Notes: a model not told the origin generated them from the sequence alone. 64,000 nucleotides of DNA from Ahniella sp. (GCA_016712105.1 JADJRU010000051.1:62001-126000), one strand, 5' to 3'; positions 27,998 to 37,386 are shown, counted from the stretch's first letter. Made by a program: numbers and translations.

Positions 27998-29133
27998 ATG
28001 TGGTTCCTCTTTGGTGTTGTGACGCTGAGCCTGATGGTGTGGGTCTCGTTCCATATTCGGCGGAGCGGCAGTTGGGTCGGGGTACAGCGTCGATACGAAT
28101 CACCGGACGGTGCGGCTCGCACCTACATGCACGCCGAGCAAACACACAAGGGTGCAAAAACCGGATTCCAGATCGGTATAAATGTTCCGGTCGGGTTCGA
28201 TTTTGAGTTGCGGACTGAGAGTGGCTTTGACCAGTGGGGCAAGTCCCTCGGCATCGGCGCCGAACAATCCGTTGGTGATTCGAAGTTTGATGCCGAAGTG
28301 TTCATTGATTCCGACGACCAGCGTGTGGGTGCGGCCCTGCGGCAATCGCGCGAGGCACGGACTGCGGTGCTTTACCTGTTCCGCATGTGCCGGGAGCAGG
28401 ACGGCAAGCTCAAACGTATCCGTGCTTTCAAGGGGCGCCTGTGGATCGACGTGAACGACAAGACCGGCTTGCCGCCCTGGGTCATTGCGGACAAGTTCTC
28501 CGAGGCATTGCATGCGCTGGCCGAAGCCTTGACGAAAGAATCCCGAAGTTTGGCTCGAGTGTCCGACCCGTTTCGGATCAAGGCCTTGCTGATCCTCGGT
28601 ATGAGCACAGGACTGGCCATCTTTGGCCTCATCGGCTTGTTCCGTGCGCGCGGCTCGTGGCTTGATCTCGACACGGAATCGATGTGGGTCTGGACATCCA
28701 TGGTGGGCGTCATGCTGTGTCTGGTTGGCGCGGTGCTGGCCCTGAGGTGGTTGCGTGCCAGCAGTCGCGCGCACTATGTGCTGGCAGAGTTGCTGACCGT
28801 CGGCATGGCGGGAAGTATCCTGTCGGTGCACGCACTCGCAGCCGAGTTCAATCGGGACTTCGACCTGTCTGCGCCAACAGTTTACGAAGGCCAGCCTGCG
28901 CGTGTGTTCTCCGAAAACTATCGATGTGGCAAAGGCGGACGAAGCACATGCACGAGATACGACATCGTCATCGAGGGAACCTGGCCGGCAGCCGGCCGGG
29001 AATTCTCGATCAATGAAGACACGTACCACAGGTTGAAGCGTTACCAACGCGTTGACGTTTTCCTGAAACCAGGTCTTCTCGGTGGTCGTTGGATCAGCGC
29101 CAGGTCGAGCCGTCTGGGCCTGAACAAAATTGA
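27998..29133 (+). CDS. DUF3592-like membrane protein, paralogue 1 (3' end frameshifted)
   Basis: A membrane protein of about 378 residues. It has an N-terminal anchor (MWFLFGVVTLSLMVWVSFHI), a soluble domain with FDAEVFIDSDDQRVGAALRQS, two or three helices around residues 190-275 (LLILGMSTGLAIFGLIGLF; MVGVMLCLVGAVLALRWL), and a DUF3592-type exported domain ending in a Cys pair (YRCGKGGRSTCTRYDI). As written the frame runs on to 29290 and into the next gene. One extra base near 29101 instead yields the ending VEPSGPEQN with TGA at 29131-29133. That gives 378 residues, against 377 for the next gene. Function is unknown. A GGGAG ribosome-binding site precedes the ATG. Confidence 0.7.
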
Positions 29134-29180
29134 TTGCTTTGGGTGGATCTCCGCCGACCAGCAGATCTGGAGCACATGCG

Positions 29181-30313
29181 ATGTGGTTTCTGTTTGGTGT
29201 GGTCACTCTGAGCTTGATGGTCTGGGCTACCTTCCGTTTGCGCCGAACCTCCAACTGGTCCGGCGAGCAGCGCGGCTATACGTCGGCTGAAGGCACCAAG
29301 CGCTGGTATCGCTTCGACGAACAGAGCCACAAGGGCAAAAAGCTCGGATATCGACTCGGCATTTCCGCGCAGATCGGGTTCGAGTTCCAGTTGCGGGCCG
29401 AGACCGGGTTCGACCGTCAGGCCCAATCCTTCGGGATTGGTGCCGAACAGACGGTAGGGGATTCACGGTTCGATGCAGAAGTGTTCATCGACTCCGATGA
29501 CCAGCGAGTGGGTGCGGCTCTGCGTCGGTCCCCAGAGGCCAGAGACGCAGTATTGAGTCTGTTCCGGATTTGCCGGGAACGTGGCGGAACCTTGAACCGT
29601 GTGCAGGCATACCGAGGCCGGCTTTGGATCCATGTCAAGGATGCCTCGGGGCTGCCCACGAGCAATGTGGCGAATGAACTTTCTGACGCCCTGTACACCT
29701 TGAACGAAGCACTGGCGACGCAGGCGAGCGGTTTACACAAGGCGCCCGATCCCTTTCTTCGTCGCGCCATGCTGATCCTGGCAGTCAGTACGGGCTCGCC
29801 ATTTTCGGATTCGTGGCCTTGTCGCGCCTGAGTGCGGCGCGGCTGGATCTGGACTCCGGTGCGTTGTGGATCGGCTCTGCCGTCGGCGGGATCCTCTTGT
29901 GCGTCGGGGGTTCCGTACTCGCCATGAGGTGGTTGCGCGCCAGCAGTCGAAGCCACCGGGTTCTGGCGGAACTGTTGACCATCGGGCTGATCGGCAGCGT
30001 CCTGTCGGTGCATGGCCTGGCAGCCGAACTCAATCGTGAATTCGATTCGGGACCGCCGGCGGTCTTTGCTGACGTACCTGCGCAGGCGTACAAAGAAACG
30101 TATCGATGCGGCAAACGCGGCCGACGTACATGCACGCGATACGAAATCAAATTCCACGGCGATTGGCCGGGTGCCGGTCGGGAAATGCGGATCGACCTCG
30201 GTCTTTACAATCAGTTGGAACGGGCCGCCCAGGTCGATATCGAAGTCATGCCCGGGGCCCTGGGTTGCCGCTGGATCCGTTCGATTGTGCCGTCCGGGCG
30301 CGGGCCGGAATGA
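29181..30313 (+). CDS. DUF3592-like membrane protein, paralogue 2 (internal frameshift)
   Basis: Tandem paralogue of the preceding gene, starting MWFLFGVVTLSLMVWATF after a GGAG site at 29169. The reading frame stops at 29831 because of one missing base near 29794. Restoring it gives VSTGLAIFGFVALSRL, matching paralogue 1, and continues in frame to TGA at 30313 for 377 residues. Shared features are the FDAEVFIDSDDQRVGAALRRS block, the RWLRASSRSHRVLAELLT segment between helices, and the Cys-flanked YRCGKRGRRTCTRYEI. Both 5' flanks also resemble each other, so the duplication included the leader. Function is unknown; a pair of interacting membrane subunits is possible. Confidence 0.7.
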
Positions 30314-30318
30314 TCTAG

Positions 30319-30345
30319 GGAACCTCTGAATCATTCAGAGGTTCC
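30319..30345. terminator. perfect 12-bp hairpin after the DUF3592 pair
   Basis: GGAACCTCTGAA (30319-30330) / TTCAGAGGTTCC (30334-30345) with a TCA loop, just past the TGA at 30311-30313. There is no T-run, so it is either a weak terminator or a REP-type palindrome. Confidence 0.55.
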
Positions 30346-30505
30346 GCGCGAGCCTGTTCGCCGCGATCTTTGCCCGCGGAGTGCCTGAGGTATGGCGCCT
30401 GATGGCGCCCTGAACACTACGATGAATCACCTCCGGGGCTCGTTGCACGGATTCTCCTGCTGTTTCCGTATGTCTGGTCAGGCCATGAACAGAGGGAGCC
30501 GCACC

Positions 30506-30913
30506 ATGTTTGTCGACTCGGCGATACATCCGAACTCCGGTCCATCGGACCTGCTTGAACCGCAGGTTCCGTGTATCAACGTCGATCAGCTGGAGCGGGT
30601 CTTGAGGGACGTGCTCCAGAACGCGCGGCGAATGTGCCACGACCCAGGCTTGCGATTGTTGCCTCTGGTCAGTCGGCGTCAGCCTTACGGCATCGCCGTA
30701 CTCTTTGAGTTCTCAACGAGCGAACGTTGGCTCCTGGCGCGCGATTTTGGTCATTGGGGCGAGGTGCGCCGACAGGCCGTGGTTTGCCTCAGAGCATGGC
30801 TCGCCCGCGAAGGTCAGAGGGCTTACCTCACGGTCGAGCCGGACGTAAGGAGTGTCGCCGCATCGTTTGGACTGCCCTTCGACCGCGAGGAGTGGGCGCA
30901 TGCTTCATGCTGA
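30506..30913 (+). CDS. protein of unknown function, first gene of a three-gene overlapping set
   Basis: A 135-residue soluble protein with no motif I recognise. It starts MFVDSAIHPNSG after an AGAGGGAG ribosome-binding site at 30491-30498; longer ATG starts (30392, 30422) lack one. The middle part is compact and mixed alpha/beta (PYGIAVLFEFSTSERWLLARDF-like) and is followed by a helix with VRRQAVVCLRAWLAR. The stop overlaps the next gene by 14 bases, and that gene overlaps the pectate-lyase-like gene by 14 bases as well, so the three are probably co-translated. Base use is like its neighbours. No signal peptide. Confidence 0.6.
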   Translation: MFVDSAIHPNSGPSDLLEPQVPCINVDQLERVLRDVLQNARRMCHDPGLRLLPLVSRRQPYGIAVLFEFSTSERWLLARDFGHWGEVRRQAVVCLRAWLAREGQRAYLTVEPDVRSVAASFGLPFDREEWAHASC

Positions 30914-31652
30914 GTGCTCGCTGACTTCGATCGCTGAGGGAATCCCGGAAACGCCTGCGGTAATCCACGCCACGCCGTGGACGGTGCAGTTGGATTGGCT
31001 GGAGCCCAATACGGCGTTGTTGTATGCCTGCGCCGAACTCCGCAAGCTCCTGTCCCAGGGTGGCAACGCACGGATCGGCGGTGGTGCCCGCCTGATGATG
31101 GAGTCGGGCCGATCAACGACGGTGGTGTTCTGGACCGGCACGCCCATGGAATTGTGCCGGCTCGCGCAGAAGTCGCAGTGTATGGGGCTCAGTCACGAAC
31201 CGGGGCGGATCAGCTGTGATGATCATGCCGTGTTGATGCTGTGTACGGCACAAACGGATGCGCTGCATATCCAGCGCGGTCAGCGCACGCTTCTCACCGT
31301 GCCGGGAATCATCAGGCCAAACTCAGTCCGGGCCTCCTTGCCGAACGCAGAACTCGTGCAGTGTTTGCGTGATCTGGTGTTGATCAATCAGCTCACGGGG
31401 GCCGCCGATATGCGGGTTGGGCTCGGGCGGCGGATCCTGCGCGAGAGTATGGCCTTGCGGATCCGGCAACTGGTTGACGAGCAGGCGCTCGCGGCACGTT
31501 TGCCACTGCTGGCCAAACTGCTGTTGTCCCGTGCAGCCTTGGGCGACCAGTCCGGATGTTTTGCTGCTTGCGCAGAGCAGGCGTTGTCCGAAACGGGCGA
31601 CGATGCGGAAGCCAGTCTGTATGCGATCGGGTCCCTGCATGAATGCCATTAG
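30900..31652 (+). CDS. protein of unknown function, middle gene of the overlapping set
   Basis: A 250-residue protein, cysteine-richer than most here (nine Cys) and without signal peptide or membrane helix. The ATG at 30900 has a GAGGAG site at 30887-30892. The N-terminal half looks alpha/beta (VQLDWLEPNTALLYACAEL, STTVVFWTGTPMELC). The C-terminal 120 residues are helical (LVQCLRDLVLINQLTG, RIRQLVDEQALAARL, LLSRAALGDQSGCFAACAE). I recognise no family. It overlaps both neighbours by 14 bases, so it is likely to act with the secreted lyase-like protein or with the upstream small protein. Confidence 0.6.
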   Translation: MLHAECSLTSIAEGIPETPAVIHATPWTVQLDWLEPNTALLYACAELRKLLSQGGNARIGGGARLMMESGRSTTVVFWTGTPMELCRLAQKSQCMGLSHEPGRISCDDHAVLMLCTAQTDALHIQRGQRTLLTVPGIIRPNSVRASLPNAELVQCLRDLVLINQLTGAADMRVGLGRRILRESMALRIRQLVDEQALAARLPLLAKLLLSRAALGDQSGCFAACAEQALSETGDDAEASLYAIGSLHECH

Positions 31653-33159
31653 CTGCTGGGGCCGACGGATTCGTTGCGCGGCCTTCTTGATTGCGGGAAC
31701 GGCTGGTGCTGCCTCTGCACAAGTCTTGCCGACGTTTCCCGGTGCCGAAGGATTTGGCGCCTCAACCACGGGCGGCCGTGGTGGTCGGGTGATCTACGTG
31801 ACGTCATTGGATCCCGATCCACAAGGTGTGCGGCCGGGCTCGCTGAATTGGGCCTTGCGCCAGACGGGTCCACGATATGTGCTGTTTCAGGTCAGCGGGG
31901 TCATTCATGCGCCGGCACAGGTCGTCCATGGCAACGTGACGATTGCCGGACAGACGTCGCCAGGTGGCGTGATCGTGCGCGGATTGATCTGCGATGGTCA
32001 CTACGAACGGCATGACTGCGGCAATCTGGTGGTGCGGCACATCAGATCAAGGCCGGCGGCACAGCTCGGCATTCCGGCCGGCGGGGACGCCCTGGACGAC
32101 GCCCTTCGGCTCGATGGCATCAAGCGCTTCATCATCGATCGCAGTTCGTTTGCGCATGCCACGGACGAAGCCGTGCAATTGTCGTTGGCCTCCGAAGGCA
32201 CCATCCAGCGCAGCATCCTCGGCGAAACCGTAGGCGGGCACGCGATCTATGGCGGCGTGCTGATGAACTATGCACATCCGGATTTTCCCCAGGATGAGCT
32301 GAGCCTGCTGAAGAATCTCTGGTTCCGTTTTGACGGTCGATTGCCGGAAATCAACTGCGAAGCGTCGAACTACGAAGACATCGCGCCGTTCCAGACCACC
32401 GCTTGTGCGGACCGACCGCTGCGCCTGGAACTCTCGAACAACCTTCAGTTCGATCCCGGCATCGACATCCAGTTCCAGCGCAACGTCGACGGCAATCCCG
32501 CGCTCGGGCCCTATGTCGTGCACATGAATGCCGTGAACAATCACGTGATCGCACGCACCGGATACGGCAACGCCCTGTTCAACAGGGACGGACTCGCGAA
32601 TACGCAAAATCAACTGTACTTCTCGGGCAATCGGATGAATCTGTATCCGGCCTACAGTGATTACCAACTCGCCTATTGCTGCAACGACTTCCCTGGTGCA
32701 GCACCGAATACATGGCTGGGCGGTGCAACACGCTTGCCGAGCCGTCATCCCTTTCCGGCCGTGAACTACTGGTCGTCCGGCGAAATGGAAAGCGGATTTG
32801 CCTGGCGCGTTGGCGCGCTGCCCCACGACCCGATGGACCGACGCATCCGTTCGCGAGTCTTGAGTGGATCACCTGCGCTGCTGCCGAGGTCACAGCCCGA
32901 AGCCAACGACGCACTGACGCGCGACGCTGGAACACCGGCGCCCCTCGGCGATCGCGATGTCGACGGCATGCCCGATACGTTCGAACTGCAATACGCCCAC
33001 CTAGGGCTGGATCCCGATGTACCCCAGACCAACGGTACGCATCTGTCTTTGCCGTTGCTGGGTGTGGCCGGCTACGACAACGTCGAGGTGTATCTGCATG
33101 GTTTGTCCGAACACGTATCGCAGGTTCAATCGTTGTTTGGCGATGGCTTTGAGGGCTGA
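31639..33159 (+). CDS. secreted pectate-lyase-like parallel beta-helix protein
   Basis: A 506-residue exported protein. The signal peptide ends near GAASAQ. The mature start LPTFPGAEGFGASTTGGRGG plus VIYVTSLDP, GSLNWALRQTGPRYVLFQVSG and NVTIAGQTSPGGV is the usual opening of polysaccharide lyase family 1-type proteins. Repeated right-handed helix turns follow (GNLVVRHIRSRP, KRFIIDRSSFAHATDEAVQL). Near the C-terminus DRDVDGMPDTFELQYAHLGL resembles a calcium-binding thrombospondin-3-like segment. The last residues are LFGDGFEG, a short tail I recall on other Xanthomonadales secreted proteins. Pectate or another uronate polymer is the presumed substrate, but catalytic residues cannot be confirmed by eye. 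The ATG overlaps the previous gene. Confidence 0.8.
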   Translation: MNAISCWGRRIRCAAFLIAGTAGAASAQVLPTFPGAEGFGASTTGGRGGRVIYVTSLDPDPQGVRPGSLNWALRQTGPRYVLFQVSGVIHAPAQVVHGNVTIAGQTSPGGVIVRGLICDGHYERHDCGNLVVRHIRSRPAAQLGIPAGGDALDDALRLDGIKRFIIDRSSFAHATDEAVQLSLASEGTIQRSILGETVGGHAIYGGVLMNYAHPDFPQDELSLLKNLWFRFDGRLPEINCEASNYEDIAPFQTTACADRPLRLELSNNLQFDPGIDIQFQRNVDGNPALGPYVVHMNAVNNHVIARTGYGNALFNRDGLANTQNQLYFSGNRMNLYPAYSDYQLAYCCNDFPGAAPNTWLGGATRLPSRHPFPAVNYWSSGEMESGFAWRVGALPHDPMDRRIRSRVLSGSPALLPRSQPEANDALTRDAGTPAPLGDRDVDGMPDTFELQYAHLGLDPDVPQTNGTHLSLPLLGVAGYDNVEVYLHGLSEHVSQVQSLFGDGFEG

Positions 33160-33207
33160 CCGATGCTGCGCCAGGACCATTCAATCAACCTGCAAGGGAG
33201 TCGCGTC

Positions 33208-34284
33208 ATGGATGACAGCACTGCGGCCACTGTCTACGGCGCGACCCATGCGCCGATCCCTGCTCCGCCAGACAACCGGATCCTCGCCTGGATCGCGGAT
33301 GCACCCGGAAAGCCATTCGAGCGCAGGGAGTTGATGGTCGGACCCCTGGCAGCCGAGCAGATCGAGGTGACGGTCGAGTCCTGTGGCCTGTGTGCATCCG
33401 ACCTGGCCATGTGGCGCAATCAGTGGCAGCGGTCCAGATATCCGTTCGTGGGCGGGCACGAAATCATCGGCCGCGTGTCCGCGATTGGCACCCGTGCGCT
33501 GGGCGTGACAGTCGGCCAACGGGTTGGACTCGGTTGGTACAGCGGATCCTGTCTGGTCTGTCGCGCGTGTCGGGCCGGCCACCTGCATCAGTGTCAGGAT
33601 CTGAAGCGGTTGATCATTGATGGTCACGGCGGTTTTGCCGAACGTGTACGGACTCATTGGGCTTGGGCCTTTCCGGTGCCGGAAGCTTTGCCGAGTGCAC
33701 TCGCTGGACCATTGTTCTGTGGCGGCATCACGGTGTTTGCCCCGATTGCCGAATTTGTCCATCCGACCCATCGTGTGGCTGTGGTCGGCGTTGGTGGGCT
33801 GGGGCATCTGGCGCTGCAATTTCTCAACCGATTCGGGTGCGAAGTCACGGCATTCGTGGAACCTGGTGCTGCAGTCGACGAGGCGAGCACTTTGGGTGCG
33901 CATCATGTCTTGCCCAGTGATTCGAGTGCCGCCGACCTGCGCCGCGCCGGACCGTTCGACTTCATCCTGGTGACGACGGCGGCCTTGATCGATCTGGCGC
34001 CGTTTGCCCACGCGCTCGCGCACCGCGGGCGCCTGCACGTGCTCGGCGTCGGTTGTGCGCCCCTGGCATTTTCGCCGGATGTGCTGATGTCCAACGCTGC
34101 GCAGGTTTCAGCGTCCGCCATCGGCTCGCCGGGCCGCATGCTCGACATGCTGGCGTTCGCTGCGCGCCACCGGATCCTTCCGCAAGTGGAGTCCTTTCCG
34201 ATGTCGTCCATCAACGACGCTTTCGATCGACTGGCCTCCGGCAAGGCTCGGTATCGGATCGTGATGCAGGCCGAAGCGCGCTGA
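33208..34284 (+). CDS. zinc-dependent alcohol dehydrogenase (MDR family, CAD/YahK-like)
   Basis: A 358-residue NAD(P)-dependent dehydrogenase for an alcohol or aldehyde. The catalytic zinc ligands are in SCGLCASDL and GGHEIIG. The structural zinc cysteines are in CLVCRACRAGHLHQC. The nucleotide fold is VAVVGVGGLGHLALQF. The C-terminal HRGRLHVLGVG and ASAIGSPGRMLDML fit the cinnamyl-alcohol-dehydrogenase/YahK subgroup. The ATG at 33208 is preceded by CAAGGGAG (33193-33200), better than the ATG at 33163. It follows the lyase-like gene by 48 bases and precedes the LysR gene by 12, so the three could be one unit. The physiological substrate is unknown. Confidence 0.88.
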   Translation: MDDSTAATVYGATHAPIPAPPDNRILAWIADAPGKPFERRELMVGPLAAEQIEVTVESCGLCASDLAMWRNQWQRSRYPFVGGHEIIGRVSAIGTRALGVTVGQRVGLGWYSGSCLVCRACRAGHLHQCQDLKRLIIDGHGGFAERVRTHWAWAFPVPEALPSALAGPLFCGGITVFAPIAEFVHPTHRVAVVGVGGLGHLALQFLNRFGCEVTAFVEPGAAVDEASTLGAHHVLPSDSSAADLRRAGPFDFILVTTAALIDLAPFAHALAHRGRLHVLGVGCAPLAFSPDVLMSNAAQVSASAIGSPGRMLDMLAFAARHRILPQVESFPMSSINDAFDRLASGKARYRIVMQAEAR

Positions 34285-34296
34285 TAACATCGAGCC

Positions 34297-35190
34297 ATGG
34301 CCATCGATCTTGACGCCGTCTCCGTTACCTTGAAGCTGATTGAAACCGGCTCCGCAGAGCGTGCCGCTGCCGACTGCGGGCGAACCATCGAGCAGGTGTT
34401 GGCCATAACACGCGGGCTCGAGCACCGATTGGGCGTTCGGCTTGTCTCGCTCTTCGACGGCTCACTGGATCGCATCGAGCCCACGCATGCCGGACGTCTG
34501 TTCGTCCATCGTGGCCGTCGACTTCTGGAGGAAGAACGGCAGTTCCTGCAAGCTGTGACCGGTGAGCGGCAACATGATCAACTCAGGGTCTTCGCAAGTC
34601 ACTACCTGGCGTCCTACTTGCTGATCGACCTGATTGCGGCGTATCGGCGTGCCCACCCCGAAGTGCTCCTCCGGCTCAGTGTCCGTACCGAACAGCAGAT
34701 CATGGGCGCGATGCTGCAGTCGACCGAATGTGCGATCGGCTTCTGTGCCCCGGTCGATTTCCCGGAAGACGTTGCCTACACGCATTGGTTCGACATGAAC
34801 TGGTCGTTGGTAGTGCCGCTCGGGCACCGGCTTGCCAAGAGGGCGTCGGTTTCCCTCGTCGACCTGGCCGACGAAGAGTTGATTCTTTTCGAGGCCGGCT
34901 CCACCGGTCGCCAGCACGTGCTGGAGGCATTCCATGCCGCAGGTTCGCGACCGCGAATTGGCATGCAGGCGACGACGACATCGATCATCGTGCAGATGGT
35001 GGAGGCAGGACTCGGCGTATCGCTGTTGCCCTTGCTTCAGTCGGGTCGTGTCACGGCCGGATCGAGCGTACAGGTCGTATCGGTACAGGAACGTTTGCAA
35101 CCCATTCAGTCCGGAATATTCGTTCCATCGACCTGGGCCGGCGATCCGCTGGTTCAGGATTTCATCGCGTTTGCGCGCGGACCTGGCTGA
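34297..35190 (+). CDS. LysR-type transcriptional regulator
   Basis: A 297-residue regulator. The N-terminal winged helix-turn-helix spans residues 3-65 (VSVTLKLIETGSAERAAADC, ITRGLEHRLGVRLVSLFDGS, LTHAGRLF-type ending read as PTHAGRLFVHRGRRLL). The type-2 periplasmic-binding fold follows, with LRVFASHYLASYLL, LIAAYRRAHPEVLLRLSV, CAIGFCAPVDFPEDVAY and MVEAGLGVSLLPLLQSGRV. LysR proteins usually control a nearby gene. Unusually this one lies downstream and in the same direction as its likely target, the alcohol dehydrogenase. The effector is unknown. Confidence 0.9.
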   Translation: MAIDLDAVSVTLKLIETGSAERAAADCGRTIEQVLAITRGLEHRLGVRLVSLFDGSLDRIEPTHAGRLFVHRGRRLLEEERQFLQAVTGERQHDQLRVFASHYLASYLLIDLIAAYRRAHPEVLLRLSVRTEQQIMGAMLQSTECAIGFCAPVDFPEDVAYTHWFDMNWSLVVPLGHRLAKRASVSLVDLADEELILFEAGSTGRQHVLEAFHAAGSRPRIGMQATTTSIIVQMVEAGLGVSLLPLLQSGRVTAGSSVQVVSVQERLQPIQSGIFVPSTWAGDPLVQDFIAFARGPG

Positions 35191-35433
35191 GGTTGCAAAG
35201 ATCAGCGTTGCCAAAGTGAGGGCTGTTCGGAACCGCCTGCCTCAGCGAGCGATCTGGAATTGGTTCCGACCGCCACTTTTTGCCCGATTCGTTTGCACGA
35301 TGCCATCACCTGCACGTTTCACGAGGTAGGCAATGCGGCTCGGGAGTCATGCAGGTCAAAGCGTTGGTTCGAGCGGGATCAGGTCGGACGCCACGAAACT
35401 CCGAATGGTTCCGGGCTTACGGATATGAAGCAG

Positions 35434-36072
35434 TTACTGATCAACCCCCGCGGGACCGGACTCGAGCAGGTACAACGCCATCGTATGGTCACCGCTGGCG
35501 ATGAAGTCTTCGGGCACGATCATGAAGCCTGATCGGATCAGCGCCTCACCCACGCACCATTCCCGTTGGGCGTCGGTGAACCGGCGCTCCTGTCGCGAGA
35601 TCGCCAGCAGAGCATCGTGGCTGGGCTCAATCGGATTGTCGACTCGCGCAGCCTCTGGCGGCGCGGGCACTTCGGGCTCGCGAGTCGGGCCCGGATCCAT
35701 GGCGGCATCGGGTGCTGCTTCAGTGGGCTCAGCCGAGGCCGATGCTGGTGTATCGATCTGTTCCGGCTCATGGGTTGCCGCAGCCGCAGCGAGTTGCTGA
35801 GCAACCTTTTTTGCGAGCAACTGGTAAATGGCAGGTGACGTGACGCGCAGATCTTCCGCCGCCATGCGCCACGCAAGCGCCACGCGGTCTGATGAGGAAC
35901 CGGCAGGAACGGTTGCCTGGACCGGCGGCGCATTGGCTGCGGGCAAGCCGTCGAGGGCAAGTTCCGCACGTGCGTCGTCGATTCTCCGGCAGAGTTCGGT
36001 CTTGTGGAAATCGCGAACGAGACTGCGCAACTCGATGCGGCAGTCCGCCAAGAGATCGCGGATCTTTTTCAT
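35434..36072 (-). CDS. protein of unknown function with Pro/Ala/Glu-rich linker
   Basis: A 212-residue soluble protein. Residues 1-95 are helical and charged (MKKIRDLLADCRIELRSLV, AWRMAAEDLRVTSPAIYQLL). Residues 100-150 are a low-complexity Ala/Pro/Glu linker. The last 60 form a second compact part, with RQERRFTDAQREWCVGEALI. No motif is recognised. It is the last gene in the leftward run after the kinase (39-base gap), so it may be a substrate or partner of the kinase, but this rests on position alone. Start codon context is weak. Confidence 0.55.
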   Translation of the reverse strand: MKKIRDLLADCRIELRSLVRDFHKTELCRRIDDARAELALDGLPAANAPPVQATVPAGSSSDRVALAWRMAAEDLRVTSPAIYQLLAKKVAQQLAAAAATHEPEQIDTPASASAEPTEAAPDAAMDPGPTREPEVPAPPEAARVDNPIEPSHDALLAISRQERRFTDAQREWCVGEALIRSGFMIVPEDFIASGDHTMALYLLESGPAGVDQ

Positions 36073-36111
36073 GATCGGAACATTGAGGGCTCGCTGACGT
36101 CGGGAAGTGTA

Positions 36112-37386
36112 TCAGTCCGGAGTTTCGTCGACGTCCGGGTGATCGTGAACCGGCAAACCGGGTGGCGGGCCGACTTGAGGAGGCAGGGCGGAATCGTTGG
36201 CGCTTGCAGTCCGCAGCCGCCAGTTTTCTGCGGCCAATAAGAGGACGGCGATACACAACAGGGTGACGAGGCTGGTCGCGACGGGATGTCGCGCGATGAA
36301 TCGACTCAAAAGGTACCCGCGTGTCCATGGTCTTGCCGATACCGGTTCGTGGCTTTGCCAGGCGACCAGATCGACGATCAAGGAACGAACATCCTGATAC
36401 CGCCCCTCGGGGCGCGGTTGCAGGCATCGGTACGTGATGGCATCCAGGTCGCCGCGTGCCGCCGCGGCATTGGTGCCCGCATCCGGGTCTTCGCTGGGCC
36501 GCAAGGCCGGTTGCCGCGGCACCTGTTCGATCAGTTCTTCAAGCGAATCACTGCGTCGCGCCAGCGGCAATTGTCCGACCAGAAGCAGATACAGCAGCAG
36601 ACCCAGTGCGTACAGGTCACTTTGTGGATTCGGCGGTGCTCCGGCGAGTTGTTCCGGCGCTGCCCAGGCAGGCGTCAATGCACGGCCATCATTTTGGCCT
36701 TGCAGTACCCCGCCGATGAGTCGGGAGACGCCGAAGTCGATCAGGCGAACCCGGTTCCGACTGTCGATCAACAGGTTGGCAGGCTTCAGGTCACCATGCA
36801 CGACCAGCCGAGCGTGTGCCGCGCCGATGGCTTCGGCGACTTGAATGAGGATGCCGATTCGCTGCTGCAGGCTTGGTCTGGTTTCACCCAGCCAGTGGCT
36901 CAGCGATCGGCCTTCGACGTGTTCGGTCACCAGAAAAGACCTGCCTTCCGGGGTGACGCCGCCATCGAGCAATCGCGCGATATTCGGATGGTCCAGCCGC
37001 GCGAGCAATTGGCGCTCATGCGCGATTTGCCAGTCTTCGACCGATTGGCCGGGACGCAGCAGTTTCAGCGCACCCTTCTGCTCGTAGACCCGGTCGTCGC
37101 GTTCGACCAGGAACACTTCTGCAAAACCGCCCTCACCGAGCCGTTCGATGACCCGCCAGCGTCCGATACGCTGACCGATTCGATTGGGTATCGGCTGCGT
37201 CTCGCCATGTTCCAGAAATCCTTCCGAAGCATCGATCGCCCGCAGCCATCGTCGCAGCGCGTTTGCCTTGATCGGGTGCGTCAGGGCGATGCGATCGATT
37301 GCCGAGCCACGAACTCCCGGCGGCAAGTCGAGCAGCGCATCGATGTCGTGCTCGAGCGGCTCGCCATCGTCGCCAGCGGCGTTCAT
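36112..37386 (-). CDS. membrane-anchored Hanks-type serine/threonine protein kinase
   Basis: A 424-residue kinase. The N-terminal 70 residues resemble the short helical leader of ECF-paired kinases. Subdomain I is LGEGGFAEVFL, the ATP lysine is in GALKLL, the catalytic loop is VVHGDLKPANLL, the metal loop IDFGVS, and the activation segment ends in TPAWAAPEQL. The loop reads His-Gly-Asp where most kinases have His-Arg-Asp, so activation by loop phosphorylation may be unnecessary. One membrane helix (HPVATSLVTLLCIAVLLLAA) near residue 375 leaves a short Pro/Asp-rich tail outside. The ATG overlaps the sigma-factor stop by four bases, so the pair is coupled. Such pairs usually transduce an envelope or cytoplasmic signal to sigma activity. 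Confidence 0.9.
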   Translation of the reverse strand: MNAAGDDGEPLEHDIDALLDLPPGVRGSAIDRIALTHPIKANALRRWLRAIDASEGFLEHGETQPIPNRIGQRIGRWRVIERLGEGGFAEVFLVERDDRVYEQKGALKLLRPGQSVEDWQIAHERQLLARLDHPNIARLLDGGVTPEGRSFLVTEHVEGRSLSHWLGETRPSLQQRIGILIQVAEAIGAAHARLVVHGDLKPANLLIDSRNRVRLIDFGVSRLIGGVLQGQNDGRALTPAWAAPEQLAGAPPNPQSDLYALGLLLYLLLVGQLPLARRSDSLEELIEQVPRQPALRPSEDPDAGTNAAAARGDLDAITYRCLQPRPEGRYQDVRSLIVDLVAWQSHEPVSARPWTRGYLLSRFIARHPVATSLVTLLCIAVLLLAAENWRLRTASANDSALPPQVGPPPGLPVHDHPDVDETPD

